The notes below the pieces were generated by a model. The model was given only the letters and a program-made list of their open reading frames with translations, made no database searches and had not been told where the DNA came from. The translations under genes were made by a program, and so were the position numbers. A stretch of DNA of 64,000 bases from Wurfbainia villosa (lineage: Eukaryota > Streptophyta > Magnoliopsida > Zingiberales > Zingiberaceae). Below are positions 24,948 to 38,729 of the stretch, piece after piece (position 1 is the first letter of the stretch; each line of letters starts with the position of its first letter). The stretch covers positions 3,472,001 through 3,536,000 of the forward strand of contig CM046004.1 of the NCBI GenBank assembly GCA_025175895.1, read 5' to 3'.

Positions 24948-27900
24948 TCAGCGACCTGCAGTTTTCCTTGGCGGAGCTAACTCTTCATCATCAGATTCGA
25001 CATCACCGTGTTGCCAGATGTTCAGTCTTTCTTTTTTCGCTTTCTCTTGGAATTCTTCGAGATTGTCAAGAGCTGCCTTGCGTTCCCTAGTGTCCCATCT
25101 CTTCTTTCTTTCTAATCTAGCAAGTCCTTCCTGCACTCATTTAGTTGAAGAAATCAGAATCATACCATAGGCAAAAAGATCCATGTAAAATAAAGATGCA
25201 TTCGAACCTGAAGCATCGCGGCATTGATGCTGAATTCACCTTCCACATCGACGAGAGTCACCATCAATATAGTACCACTTCCTTGTCCTCTTGCTTTCCC
25301 CCCAGAAGTATCTCGTTCTTCAATTGAAGCCCGGAACTCTTTTGAGTTGTTCATGGTGCACTCACTCAAATACTCTGCAGCTTCTAGACCAAAATCATCC
25401 TCCAAATTTGGTACTTTTATGTACGCAAGGCTACAAAGCTGAGCTAAACCAGGAGCAGCCGATACCGAGGGGTCGAGGGGGCGTAAGCGACTATATGGAA
25501 CAAATTCTTGGTTTCCATAATCAATATAAAAAACTTCAAACTTGTCGTTTGGTGATTGCACAACTCCTCCTCGTGGTCCATTTACAATCTAGAGATGGGC
25601 CAGATAAATAAAATATGATCAACATTTTTTAATATTATTGTTTAAAAAATAAGACCAAAAAACAAAATCAAGAAATATGCAATTAAGATTAATTTCAGTC
25701 GGCAGATCCAGACAGAACCCAGATGAACGTTTCTGTGAACAAAAAACTTAATAGGAGTAGCATGATAATCCATAGATATAAGCACACTTACGTCCAGTAT
25801 ACTTGAGAACTACAGCAAAAAGCAGGCACTTATAGCATGAGGTAGAGAGAGCAATCAAATAGAAAATGATATGTAAGTTTTGAGATTGTTTCTTTGTCCT
25901 TTTTTTCAGGTTTATACTGCGAGGTGTTGGCCTATATTTTACAAACTATACAAGCACCTTAAACCAATCCTTTTGAATCAACCAACAACTTATTAGACGT
26001 TGGATCTTTAGCAAATAATTTTAATGCACAAATACAAGAGATGTTGAAATAAATCTCTAGCGTGCTATAGCGTGCTAAACTTAAACTAATTACAGAATTG
26101 CCAAAAGGGACGGTTACTGCATTGTTGCTGCTCAGTGGTTTAGTGTACCCTATCATGTGCTTCCTTTCATTGCCTTATCCCATAAGAATATCACGAGTTA
26201 TTCCAATGAATAATCATGAAGATGCCTGATTCTCCCATGATATTTCAGATAATATAAGTTTGACTTCAGGTATGAGACTATGAAATTTTCTATCATATTC
26301 ATATCACATTAGAGATAATGTGTGAACTGAGACTTTGGGGACAGGATGATTTTGGACAGAGTGTTAATTGGCACAGTTTTGATGTTTTTTTAGCAAAACC
26401 TACTTGGCACTTTTCTACTGAGCATAAGCTAAGAGATTGCTGGACATTTTGTACTGTTTTGAAGTTTTACTATCTCTGAGGTCACTCCGCAACGATTTTG
26501 AACTATAAAGTCCAAATTCTACGATTTGTAAATGTTATGTGATAAACCAGTTCTAGTAAGTAGTAACAGTGAAAAATTAGTCCGGAAAAATCAAATTTAA
26601 AGATACACTTCCACTAAAATAAATCCTCACCCAGCAATGAACCAAGTAGCCCACATAAATCATTAAAAATGGAATTAAATAAAAAAAAAATTAAAATATA
26701 CCATGGCTCTGTTCCAGGAATTATCGATGCTGAACTGAGCTAGGACAAGATCACCCTTTGCAGGATTAAACGAGCCAACTACTGGAGCCTCCTTAATGTT
26801 TAGAGCAGCAAGTTGGTGTTGAATGGCAGACACCTTCTGATCAGCAACAGTTTGGACATAAAATTTGCCACCTCCAAGAACTTCAGTAACTACCACCTAA
26901 AGTTACAAAGACAACTTGAGATGATCATGTTTAAGAAATTCAGTTACCAAGATCTAAAAGTGACTTTCTTGTGGGAGAACCTTGAGCACTTCTTTCTGTT
27001 TTGCTTCAGCGGAGGAAACATTTGAAACTTCTTTTGTTTCATCATAATTCTCCCAAATCTACAAAGGGAAATAAAATTTATATGGTCCATATCAGTTGTT
27101 CAAATAAAGAAAAGAACGCATATTACCTTCAATTTCTGGTGCTTTGCAGACTCTTCAGCCTGAGCCAAAAGGTGTGCATCTGATATCTTGTCTGAACTAA
27201 ATGAGATCTGAAGTCGTGCTAATCCAGCTTCCAAAAGAGTAATGGCCATATTGGTCCTAGACTCCCACAAGGATCCTAAGAACGTCCCAGTCCTATCGAC
27301 AGTTTCAATCTCAATCTATCCAGCATACCAAAGAAACATCTTGATGTTAAAAAGGTTACCAATAAATTATAATAAATTAGTGAATATTACCTCAACATCC
27401 CGCTGCAATATTTTTCTTCTCATCAAAGCAATCGCATCATCTGAAAAAGGTTCCTCATGACCAGGACAGCGAACACCAGAAAATGAGAATGCAATTGTAC
27501 ATGTTTCCTTGGGAATCAATAACTTAAACCGATGACCACTGAGGACATAGTCAACAACAGCAGTATGCCTCCTAGTCCTTTGCAGAAAAGGCAAGAAATC
27601 ACGTGCTTTTTTAATAGATGCCTGTGTGGAAAACATTTTTTTCAACTACAAGTCCAAGGCAAAACATACAGAAAAAATCAACTATATATAATTCCACTAC
27701 TGACCGTGGTTAAATCAGTTATGTGCATCACTGGAGGATCTTTTGCAGAATGAATCCCTTTCCTTGAATTAATTGCACGTGACTCAGCAGCCAGCAATGC
27801 ATCATAATGATTTGACCTTTCCTCAAAATCTCGATGCCTGACTACAGTGGCAAAGCCTCGAGAGACAACCATCTCAGCAACATTCATTCCAGGTTGGTTA

Positions 27901-30900
27901 GTTGAGGCAGAAGAGTTATCATCAGCTCCACTCTTCACAAGGAAAACTGACCCAAAATCCATTACTCTAGAATCAACCGGATTAGGAACTGCCCCATTGG
28001 ATCCATCAGCTGCACCAACCTTCCTAGAGTATTCCATCGACACATTTACCTGACAATAATTTAACAGTGAGAATAAAACAAACATAACTTCCATCATACA
28101 TATCAAGCCAAGAACCATACTTGATTCCCAATAAGACGGGTGCGTAAGAACTCTTTAGCCTCACGGGCATATGGTGCTGCTTTCTCATCTCGTCTTGGAT
28201 TCCCCATTTTAGGTGCTCGGATGCTTGAGAGATTGACTCTACGCTCAGCTAATGGGCTTCCAAATGGAGCATCAGCATCAGCAACAACTATGCAATCACC
28301 ACTTACAACCTCTACAACCTAAAAATTAATAAACCAATAACTTAATTCAAATCAAGGTTTCAAAAGCATGTGTAGGTGGTATGCAATTGGCCCACTGCAG
28401 AAAGCATGTTGTGGAATGCAAAAAAATATTTGGTCAAACATTAAAATATTAACAAATATTTATGTTGATACCTAAAGTATTATCATTTGCAAAATAAGTG
28501 CCTAAGTTAACACTTACAAGTTTTAACCTGCTGTAAAGGATAGTTTAGGGCTTTAACTTTCAGTTTAAATTGACTCAAATGAACAAGACAATGTTTTTTA
28601 AGTTCACATGTAGACAGCATAGGTCAGACGTGCCCTTATTTGGTCACCTTGCAGCCCATTTCGAAATTTGCCTAGGCAACACACATGCAGCCAGAGTGAA
28701 AGCTTTTTAAAACCATGGTTCCAATGCAGAAATTATAGGGAGCAAAGTCATCAATTTCAAGGAAGCCAAGCCAGCTAAAAAACACATACTTTTCCAGTGA
28801 AATTTTGGTCATGAATGGCTTTTGAATTTGAAGCTGGAGGCACATAGTTTGTCCAGATTCGCAGGCGATCCTTCTTAGCTTGAAGTTCAGCAGCCTTCAA
28901 CCTACGTTTGGCATCATCCTCCATCATGTTCGCACTCCATTCCACATATTTAGCAAAACCCTGTGGAGGGAAAAAAAAACAATATTCTGTTACAGAAACC
29001 TGTCTCACATAATGGAATATTCAATTTGACAAGTAAATATATACTGCTACATATTCACCAAACGCATACAAGAAAACATCTACATCATGTCCAAACCAAC
29101 TTTTCTATTTTCCCTTTGGAAGAGCAATAATAATCCTAGCAAAGCAGAAAGTCAAACAATTGAACTCGCAGTAAGGAATAAGACTTATCACACAGAAGGC
29201 ATCAACCTTGTTTAAGTAAAATATACATAGAAAAGGTGCAATTTAGGGAAGTAGAAAGGGCATATAACTTCAGTTTTTTACTGTGTTCTTAAATAGATCC
29301 ATTTTTAAGTGCAAGAGAAAACAAGTGTCTATACTAGGTATCACTTTTCTCCTTCAACCTGTTGTTGAGAGAGATATTTTTCCTGTTGAATTACACTTTA
29401 GTGGAAAAGATATATTTAAGATTGATCCCCCAAATTATTTAAAATGGTTTTTAGAATTGTTCACGAGAACAGATTCATTAAGCAGAACTTGTTATGATAA
29501 GTTTTTGCACCAGATTTACTTCATGCAAACAAAAATATATTTTCCCTGCAACTTTTTTGCTGTTTGATGCAATGGAAACAATATAATGTGGTGCAGACCA
29601 TTAATTCATCTTGACATATATTAAGGTAAAAAAAAATCATCTGTAACTCAACTATTTGATTAATATAATAAAAAATCTAAATGAAAGAATATTAAATAAG
29701 AACACAATTGAATTCATCTCAGCACACTTTTACATATTTTGAAGTTTGCCAACTAACAGTGAAGTATAGTGGAATAAATTTTAATTCAATTGATTATCTT
29801 ACTGCATTTTTATTCTTAGTGGTAGATGAACTATGTGAGAGAAGAGCATTAAGGAATAAACCTCATCTAAATGCATCTCTACACTCTTCGATTTGTGTTG
29901 AAGCATGCGTGTGGTGGCAAACATAGTGCCCAAACGATATTGTTTTGATCAAGGACCAAAAGTATGACATCAAATGATTTTTTTTTTTTTTTACCTTGAT
30001 CACAACTAGATAGGAAATATGATTCAAAAATTAAAAAAAAAATCATCCATGAATAATAAATCCAGAAGAAAATCTACCGTGAACATGGACAGAAAAATTA
30101 ACTTCAGATTGCTAACTTGTCTATATTAATAAGCAGTAGTTCGAGGTTTGCTGTACAAATATAAAAAAAAACATACATACATTCTGTACAAGCTCAAGTG
30201 CAAGGTCTTTTGCAGTATCACCATCTGGATAATAAACTGAGCCAATTAGATTGCTGAATTTATCTACACCTTCAAGAACAATTCTCACCTAAAGAAGTTT
30301 GGAGGTTAATATTAACTGAATTAACCAAATGTGGAAGTTCATAAACTGGAAATTACAAACAAACATACCTCTCTGTTTAAGATACGACTTTCAGTAAAGT
30401 GTTTAGCATCCCTCCCAAATGGATCAGGTGCAACTTCGGCAAGTGATGCAGAAGATGCAGCAAGCCTCTGTGCTGATGTTAGCGACGGCCGAGTTTCACC
30501 AGGAATTTCTCCATTAGTATCATCTGCTGCAACTTCATTCTCAGGAATAGCATCATTAACAGGCCTTCTTCCCATCGAAGGAGACTGTTTTATGATCCAT
30601 TATTTTGTCATTTCAAAGTTAATGAGCAAAATACATTTTCCTCTGTCATAATTTTCGCTTTTGAGACAAGGCATACCTGGATCCCTGCTACAAAAACTTG
30701 CACAAACTGGAATGTGGGAGGAGGTAGACTCGAACAGTGCTGCCATCACGAACCTGCTCAACAATTCCCTGCATAGGTTTCCCCTTGTTTGCAGCGAGCA
30801 ACCCCATTGCGTCTAAATTACTAGGATCACCAATAGCTGAAGGTGGCAAATTTCTCACAGCTAACTCTGAAGCACCAGGATCCTAAAAGATTTAGCCAAA

Positions 30901-32518
30901 AAATGCATGAATCTTCCAGCCTTCAGTACAGTACTGCTCTAACCATCTATTTGTGCAATTGTCTAGCTCCGATGTAGCTAAGTTTACAAAGATAATCAAA
31001 GCCTCCAGATTTGGCCTTTAGCAGTTATCTAGCATGAAAGACACTCATTCTTGAGGTCATCAAACAAATAATTCAATAAGTAGCCTTATGATGAGTGAAT
31101 TAGAGAAATTGGAGTCAGAAGACAAGGGTGTTAGGCACTGCTGATTAAAAGGGAAAACTAGAAGGAAAAAAAAACCACAAATGGTAAAGAAAGAAAATCG
31201 CACAAGAGCTCACAAGATCTATGAAGCACAAATTTTATTAACTAGCCTATCTTTGAATTAGAAAAAGAGCTAGTGTATGTTCAACTGACAGTTCTCTATA
31301 GTTGCAAGATCATTGCTTAATATTAACACAAATAAATAATGTTCACAAATAAAAATACGCAATGCCAAATTATGGAATTTTAACCTAGAGTAGGCAAACC
31401 TAAAAAACACCACTCATCATAGTTTGAGATACATCGAGCAACCATTAACATCCGCAACAAACACGTATAATAAAGACCTTCAACTTCTGTGGGTTTGAGA
31501 AAAAACCATGTGGATGATCACCTTGTATAGGAGAAGATTTTGAAAGCAACACCAACATAAAACAGAGAAAGAATATTAACCTTGGTCCAGCGCCCAACGC
31601 CCTGTTGTTTGGCTTGCTCTTCCAAATGTTGTAATTCCAACAGGTATGGGCTTGTTTCACCTTTTGTTGGCCTTGCTCTCTTACCTGACAATAAAGAAAG
31701 CTTAGCTCAAATATCAACACCAAAACATTTTTCTAAGTTATTGAGAAGCATACTAAAACTAACAAGAGGCACTATTTATTCTTACTTTTGCCCATCCTTC
31801 AGAAACAACTGAATACGCTACATTCTTATCTCCAAGAAAAACAGTACCAAATTCTCTTCCAATTGAAGGAACTATGTAGTCCACCCTGAATGTGACTTCC
31901 TAAAAAAATATCAAGACTGTGAGAAGGATGTTACCTTCCCTAATGGTATGTAAAATATCCACAAGTTAGATAAGGACCTTCCCAATACAAAGCTTTCTCA
32001 AAAACTCCCTGCTCTCCCATGCAAATGGCTCATCAATGCCACCTCGACGAGCCTAATCCATCATATAATAGTCACAATATAATGCATTACGAAAAATTAA
32101 GGCACACATGATAATGAACTTATTAGGAGTAAAACACCATCAAGAAAAAAAATGAAATGTCCGCATGCATGACCTATTATTATTAGGAGTTAAACACCAT
32201 CAAACTAATAATGAATTCAAAGGCACATTTCAAGTCAAACTTTTTTAACAAAAAAAGAAAGAGAGAGAGTGTATTGTTCTCACTCAAGATGTTAGGGAAA
32301 AAAAACTCAGAATTACATACTTCGCTGCTAATTCTAAACAATGTGATAGCCATGCAAGACTTAATTACCAGTCTAGGAGCAATCAGGGAAGATAAAGTGA
32401 TGGTTTTTTCAGGAGGTATTGCTGCTTTTGTATTTCCCATTATAACCAGGGAATCTCCAGAGGGAACGGCCTTAACTTTCCCCCTCAACCATCCTGCTGT
32501 TGCAGGTGCGGATGCCAT
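24948..32518 (-). CDS. TSN1: Tudor-SN (ribonuclease TUDOR / SND1-like) with two apparent 1-nt deletions
   Basis: Sixteen coding exons in transcript order: 32518-32369, 32052-31978, 31899-31786, 31684-31581, 30882-30677, 30584-30369, 30288-30181, 28960-28790, 28318-28121, 28049-27705, 27621-27391, 27315-27127, 27058-26981, 26896-26702, 25588-25208, 25130-24948. Four staphylococcal-nuclease-like repeats are followed by a Tudor domain (VFYIDYGNQE.VPYS motif) and a partial fifth SN repeat ending in an acidic tail. Restored length would be about 981 aa, as in other plants. TSN binds RNA, is a scaffold of stress granules and P-bodies, and stabilises stress mRNAs. Exon 4 (104 nt) and exon 5 (206 nt) are each 1 nt short of a whole number of codons against the conserved reading; the exon 5 lesion brings a stop (TAG) soon after. 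All other exons are clean and in phase, so sequence error or very recent decay are both possible. Confidence 0.9.
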
Positions 32519-33245
32519 GCCAATAGATGATGCCTAAAATCAGTATACAAAACGCCACATTAAGAAAAGTTAAGGTATGACCCAAAATAAGAATTGGAAA
32601 GTCTATTCGTAGACTATAAGTCCAGTCGAGTATGCACTTATTTTATAATTGCGATGATCGCACCGTGGATCCATCAAAACTTGATCAATTGTAATGAAAA
32701 AGCGGACAAATTATACGGAAAACATAACAATCGTGCCGAAGCAATATCTCTAATGGGTAACACTAAAAAACAAGCACGAAACTTGCACAAAGGTTCGGTC
32801 TTTCACAGATCTAGGGGACAGCAAAGACATCACAATCAATTGGATTGAAAATCATGTTAGATCTCCATGTTAAAAACGCAAAAACCGGATCAGAAAATGC
32901 AAGAATCTTCGTGGGACCACGATCATGACATAATCCCCGCAAAAGAAAAAAAAAATAATTTCTCAATCAAAAGAGGAAAAGGCAATCTTTCCTCAGAGGG
33001 AAGCCCGATCTAGTTCGAACGCAATGGACCTCTGGAAGAAAAGCCTAACCTCGGATTATCTCACGGAGCAATAGCCACCTACGGATCAGAAGCGCCTTAG
33101 CCAAGAAGAAGACGCTACTTGACGCTTGCGCCACCAAATTCGACGCAAGGGGCGAGGCCTCCTTCGTCGGAACTACGCCGCAACCTAAGCTGACCGGGGC
33201 AAGCGAAATTTGATTTATATCAGCTTCCGGTCTTCGAAAATACAT
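32519..33245 (-). promoter_or_regulatory. TSN 5' UTR with intron, and promoter-proximal region
   Basis: A 15-base leader piece (32533-32519) precedes the ATG after a ttttag acceptor. A matching donor (CCGAG|gttaggc) sits at 33050/33049, giving a leader intron of about 516 bases. The upstream exon is GC-rich (33051 to about 33220). The short open frame here (minus 33045-33245) is leader, not protein. Confidence 0.5.
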
Positions 33246-33249
33246 ATTT

Positions 33250-36030
33250 ACCCTTCAAGGAGATTAAGATGAATAAAGTTTGATCCGCATTTCCCTTTGT
33301 TCCTAAAACACAAGTTTAAACGCTAATGAAAACAATATACAGACATTCTCACTGTTTAACCAAACAACCATCAAATCCGAAGTTAATTCCATTCTACAAA
33401 ATAAAAATTAATAAATAAGTTGAGTGCTAATGACGCAACGATCCTGAAATTAATATATATATATTTAATTATTTAGCATTTTAAAAAATACCCTGTACCG
33501 GCAAAATATAATCCTGGAATTAATAATTAATTTTTTAATTATTTTTTCCACCAAGAAAATGAGATGACTAACATAGTATAAAATGTGTTTAATTACTGAT
33601 AAAATAAATATATATCATAATTAATTTTCTCTGTATTGATTGTAGAATGGATTGACGAATGCGGAAGAGTACCAATCAATGTCAATATTAAAAAAATATC
33701 TTATTTAAAATAAAAAATAAAAATACACTATTCAATGAATTCGTTCAAGACAAGTTTTGATCAAACTTATTATAGAAAATAATTTGACATAAATCATGAT
33801 CAATCTATAACATTTGACACAGTGAAAAACAAGAACTTCATTTCTGATCGATCGAGATTGATTCATATTCAATTTTTATATATCTATTCAACTTTGTCCT
33901 ATGATATCTTTTATAAACCCAATACAAACATCGGTATATAAATAAATATTTTATATAAAAAATAAGTTAGATTATTATAATTTTTCTTTATTTATTAAAA
34001 AAGTATTAAATTCATAATATATTATAGATTTATTTACCGGATAAATTTGAAATTCGACTTTAGACACGTAGAAGTCAATCCCTAGATTATTTATCTCCAG
34101 TGCCTTATGAATGTACCACACCTTTTTAATTTATTATAAATGCATTGCTTTTAATATTTTTATTTTTAAAAATGATTATTTCTTTCCTTTTTAGCCTTTT
34201 ATCATGGATGGTAAATTTATCTTGAATTTATTTGTTTCATAATTTTTCTTCCTGCGCTATTTATTTTCTTATTTGTATTAATTTGATGAAAACTGTTCCA
34301 GTAGCATGCATTTAATTTAACCAGTTTTGATTAAATTGGATTGATTTTAACTAAATTGAAAGATTTTTTATTAATATTTAAATAATTTTAATTAACAAAA
34401 GCATTTTGAGGATACAAGAAATAAAGGCATTTTTTGAAATATAGGATTATTATTAGATTCATTGTATTCTCATAATTTTTTTTAATATTTTTTATTTTAA
34501 CTATACAAGAGTATTTTAGCCAAATACTTTCGATAAAATATTAAAAGATTACTCGTGCCATTATATATGTTTTATGTTTGATTTTAACTATTACAAACTC
34601 ATTAAAATATTTTAAATAAATTATTTTAATGAAGTTTTTCAATAGCTAAAATAATAACACGAGATGGTCTTCCACAATCTTAAAACATTTTTTATTTAAT
34701 CATTTAAAAAACAAAAATTATCATCAATTTTTTACTTTTTAGTTTCGACAAAAATATTTTAATTGCAAACGATCGTTTAAATGGAATTATCAGTGAATTT
34801 ACCATGCTATTAAAAAATGGTCGTGTTTATTAGTTTACTTTGACCATTAAAAATGCATTAAAATATTTTTAAAAATAATTAAAAAAAAATAAATTATATG
34901 ATAATAATTTTCAACCATCATTTTCATCGGTGACAAACAAGCAAAGTTGTCCTATAACATTAGTTCTCTTAAAAATTAAAGTTGTCATTTATAATTTTTT
35001 TTTCAAATGTGATGATAAATCAAAGAACATTGAAATTGTCTATGTAAACATTTCATATTGAATTATGATGATCGTTGATTGAGATCAGATGATATTTACG
35101 AAATGAGTACGGATCGATTCATGAGAAAGATCTAAAATATTTTTTTTTAGCTTAAAGATTTTTTTCTGTTCTGATCAATCACATTAAGATCAAAAGTCCT
35201 CTACGATCTATCTCATTTACAATAGCTGTGAAATAAATCGATAGAGATCATTAGATTGATTTCGAGAGAATCGATTATGTGCTAGTGAAAAAAACAAATT
35301 AGAGGCGTCGGCGACCTCGGTCTCTTCCCGTGTACAACCCGCTGCCTGCTCAGCAAACCTAACCAAATTTGTTCCTTTTCAACCTAAACCTACTGATTCA
35401 TTGCAGCTTTACAACAAATTTCATTCCTTTTCAGACTGAACCCTTCCCATGTCGTTATTTCATGCATTTCTGTTTTCTGTCATATAGGATTTCATCGGTT
35501 TAGGGAATGATAAGCCCCTGGAGAAAAGGATGGGTTAATTAATCCTTAGTTTCTTATTTTTCAGTTTCTGTCACCTGCATGATTGAAAATCCGTTGATCG
35601 ACGATTTCTATCGATCTCGTTATTTGTTCTTTTGATTCCTTCTTTTTGGATGTGATATGCATGATGTGATTCTGTTTGTCTATTAATGTTTGATGCTCCA
35701 TCACATCACATGCTTAAGTTGAGTTTGTGAATATAATCGTGTGCATGATCACTGTCATGCTTCGAGCCAAGACATGAGCACTCTCCTGTTTGCATCCGCT
35801 AAAGAAAATCTGCAAGATTCGGCTGCAGTCCCTCCCTCCCAGTTAACGCGATTTGGATGAATGGGTAGGTCGTCCATGGAGTTCACTCAATGCCTTTGGC
35901 TTTGAGTTTATTATGAACTAGCAATTGAAACATTGAAAATTTGCAAGGAAGGAGAGTTGTAACTGATCGATCCGTATCCTACCTGATGAAAGTTATATTT
36001 ACCGACCGAGGGCTGACGGGCTGATTCCGG
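33250..36030. other. AT-rich intergenic region
   Basis: No gene recognised over 2.8 kb. It consists of AT-rich spacer with homopolymer runs and no clear terminal repeats. The more balanced stretch 35320-35880 may be old promoter sequence of the duplicated hydrolase copy downstream. Confidence 0.5.
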
Positions 36031-36031
36031 C

Positions 36032-37090
36032 ATCGCCGGTGCGCAGGCTGTGAGAAACCCCTTGGCTTTGAGCTCTTCCTCCGGCGAAGGATAAATGCGT
36101 ACGTGGTGGAGAACCTCGGCAGTTTCAGGGCCTTCGCCGTCGGATCCTCCAATTCTAAGGCCGCATGCGTCATGTTCTCCAATATTTTGGGTATATGTTT
36201 GCTCCCTTTCTCTCAATTTTACTCCTGGCATGAACAGGAAGCTCAATACATGATTCGAGATTATAAAAAATCATCCATTTGCAGGGTTTGAAGCACCAAA
36301 TTTGAGGTATGCAGAAGAAAGTTTTCTTAATCAGCAAACCAATTTAGTGAATGAAGAATCTTGAAGTTATTGTGTATTACTTGCATGCAGGCTCCATTCA
36401 TTAACTATGTCATCATTGTAGCTCTAAAATTTTGTAGGCTCAACTTGAGCAAATCAGCTTTCTGATAAGAAACTAGCTGACAAAGTTGCTGCTGCATGCT
36501 GGATTCTTGGTGGTACTTCCTGACTTTTTCTATGGCGAACCTTATATACCTCATACCTGATCCTAACAAACCTGCAACGGCATGGTTGGAACAGCATATG
36601 GGACAGTATGTTTATCATGATCAGTATCCTACTTTTGTGCAATTTGAGTTTCACCGTTATATTTTCTTGATGTAATCTACTACTGTTTTATGAAGCTACT
36701 ATTTAAGTTGTGTAGGACAAAGGTCTCGAAGATGCTAAATCTGTAATCAAACATTTGAAGAGTAAAGGCGCATCTGTAATTTGTGGCTGCATGATTGTGG
36801 TGTGTTTTTTAATTCTCTCTTGTGCTACTTCCCTGTATATATGAGCCTTCTTTTTTGTACTATTTTCTTGCAAGTTGCAATCTTCTCAGGCAAGGTAGTT
36901 GTTGAACTAGCAAAGACTGATTATGTCAAGACTGTAGTAACGTTGCAACCATTATTAGTAACATGATGGTATATATCAAAGATACTGATCACCCTGGTTT
37001 TTATTATTGTTTCTTTGTGTGTGGAGGTCAATCTGATCCAATTGAATCAGTTCTTTTGACTATGAAACTGATTACTGTTTACAATACAGA

Positions 37091-37146
<56 letters not shown>

Positions 37147-37623
37147 AATTTGACGTGGAAATCAAAAACTGAAGTTTCCTGCAGAGATTAAATGCCCCAA
37201 GGCTATACTCGCATGCAGCTGAGAATGACAGCGTCACTCCATCTGAACTAGTGAAGCAGTTCGAGGGAATTCTATCCGACAAAATTGAGGTATTGTTTCG
37301 CTTTGAAATCGTTACTGGAAAACAATAAGATTCTTGGGTTTTGGCTTTGAAACTGATTGAAATATAATTGAAACAAATGAATTGATATAAATGAGCTTCT
37401 TGGATCCAAGTTTGAATGGTACATATTAGCAGTCAGGCAAGAAATTATACGTACGTGATGCTTTCGTGGAATGTTGCCTCAGGTGGTGCAGTTTTGTGAA
37501 AGATCTTTCCTGGTGTTTCTCATGCATGGATGAACCAATACTCGATACGACGACAGTGCAAGAAATAAGCTGAAGAATCTCACCAGGATTGTTGGATTGG
37601 TGTTCCTCAGGTATCTCAAGTGA
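36032..37623 (+). pseudogene. Dienelactone-hydrolase-like pseudogene, duplicate of the gene at 40554
   Basis: All seven exons of the intact copy can be traced in order: about 36032-36190, 36285-36306, 36470-36605, 36716-36800, 36890-36980, about 37155-37289 and 37483-37623. Introns are retained, so this is a DNA duplication, not a retrocopy. Lesions: the start ATG reads ATC, exon 1 has an in-frame TAA, exon 3 carries an insertion of about 4 bases (gctgcatgctgg for gctgctgg), the catalytic GFCWG region in exon 4 is destroyed, and exon 7 is shifted. The 22-base exon 2 is preserved. Its first intron is under 100 bases, unlike the 6.9-kb intron of the intact copy. Both copies are on the same strand, about 3 kb apart. 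Confidence 0.88.
37092..37139. repeat. (TA)n microsatellite inside pseudogene intron
   Basis: About 24 TA units. They create meaningless Tyr-Ile repeat frames on both strands. Confidence 0.95.
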
Positions 37624-38271
37624 ATGCTCGCGATAAGTTTATGAGAACATACAAATTAAATGAAATACATGAATGTGCAAAGTTTTACCAACTGGATGTT
37701 AAGTTGTCAGCTAATTAAATGCCACTGTAACTAATAATCTTTGTCATAATCGTCCTAAAATTTAAATGAATAAGCTCGATAATAAAAATTTATCTTAGAT
37801 TCACTAATACCCTATTAATCTTTTTGAACAAAACTCCTGAATAATTATTGAAGAACTCAATTATGTTCTTTTTTTTCAATGATATAATATATTTAATGAA
37901 GACTATATATATATATATATATATATAAACTCGATATATAAATATAACTAATATTATTTTTTATGAGTTCGAGTCATGAAAATAATCTCCTGTAAAATAT
38001 GATATAGCATGTATAATAGATCTTTTTTTAGGACTCGATATGATAGAAGTTTTGTGCATCGAATTATGATTTATTATTATTATTTTATTGTTCTTATGTT
38101 TTTTATTCCATCAATATATAGTATATATCACTAGCTGAATGATGCATCTTTTACAATGATAAGTGATCTATAATCCACTTAGTAACAAAAATATCTCATA
38201 TAAGAGAATGAATAATCCATAATTCAACCATAAAAACACTAGAATCAAAACACTAGAATCCTAAATATTAA
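37624..38271. other. Intergenic, AT-rich, with (TA)n at 37905-37927
   Basis: Nothing coding. Near 38155-38240 there are words (ataatccac/ataatccataatt) resembling the short repeat family seen at 45050-45230 inside the copia element. Confidence 0.4.
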
Positions 38272-38726
38272 TGTTTTGTTTACTCAGGAGGAAAAGAAAT
38301 AGAAATAGTTAAAGATTTTGACTGTGAAAATTTTTTATTTGTTTATTTTGAAAAAAAAAAGAGAAATTATCTTTCTTTTTTTTATTTATTTAATGAGTGG
38401 ACGAATTTTAATTTTTTCAATTTAAATCGAAAGAATTTTTTTTCCTTCAACATGACACAATCTCACCTCGCACAAGCGATTGCCATGGTACGGTAGAGCC
38501 TCTCTTTATCTGATGGACAGCCGCCATCTGTCAGTGTGGGTTGCTTATGTCAGTGGGCGAGCAATTTTTCCTTTTTTTTTTTCTTTTTCTGTTATTTTTT
38601 TATTTCATCGAGAATTTTTTTTCCTTTCTTAGATAATTTTTATTCTTTTATCTTCCCTTTTCCTAAGATTTTTGTTTCCATTTAAAATTCTTTTTCCATT
38701 CTGAATTTCTGATAGTAAACAGCGGC
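38272..38726. mobile_element. Possible Tourist-like MITE
   Basis: Inward-facing TGTTTACT (left, near 38277) and AGTAAACA (right, 38714-38721) lie next to TAA trinucleotides at 38269-38271 and 38727-38729. The 455-base interior is AT-rich without coding capacity. Three-base TAA/TTA duplication suits the PIF/Harbinger group. The terminal match is short, so this is tentative. Confidence 0.4.
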
Positions 38727-38729
38727 TAA

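Noticed and set aside
37079..37282. Tyr-Ile repeat proteins at 37.1 kb and 39.3 kb
   Set aside because: Translations of (TA)n microsatellites.
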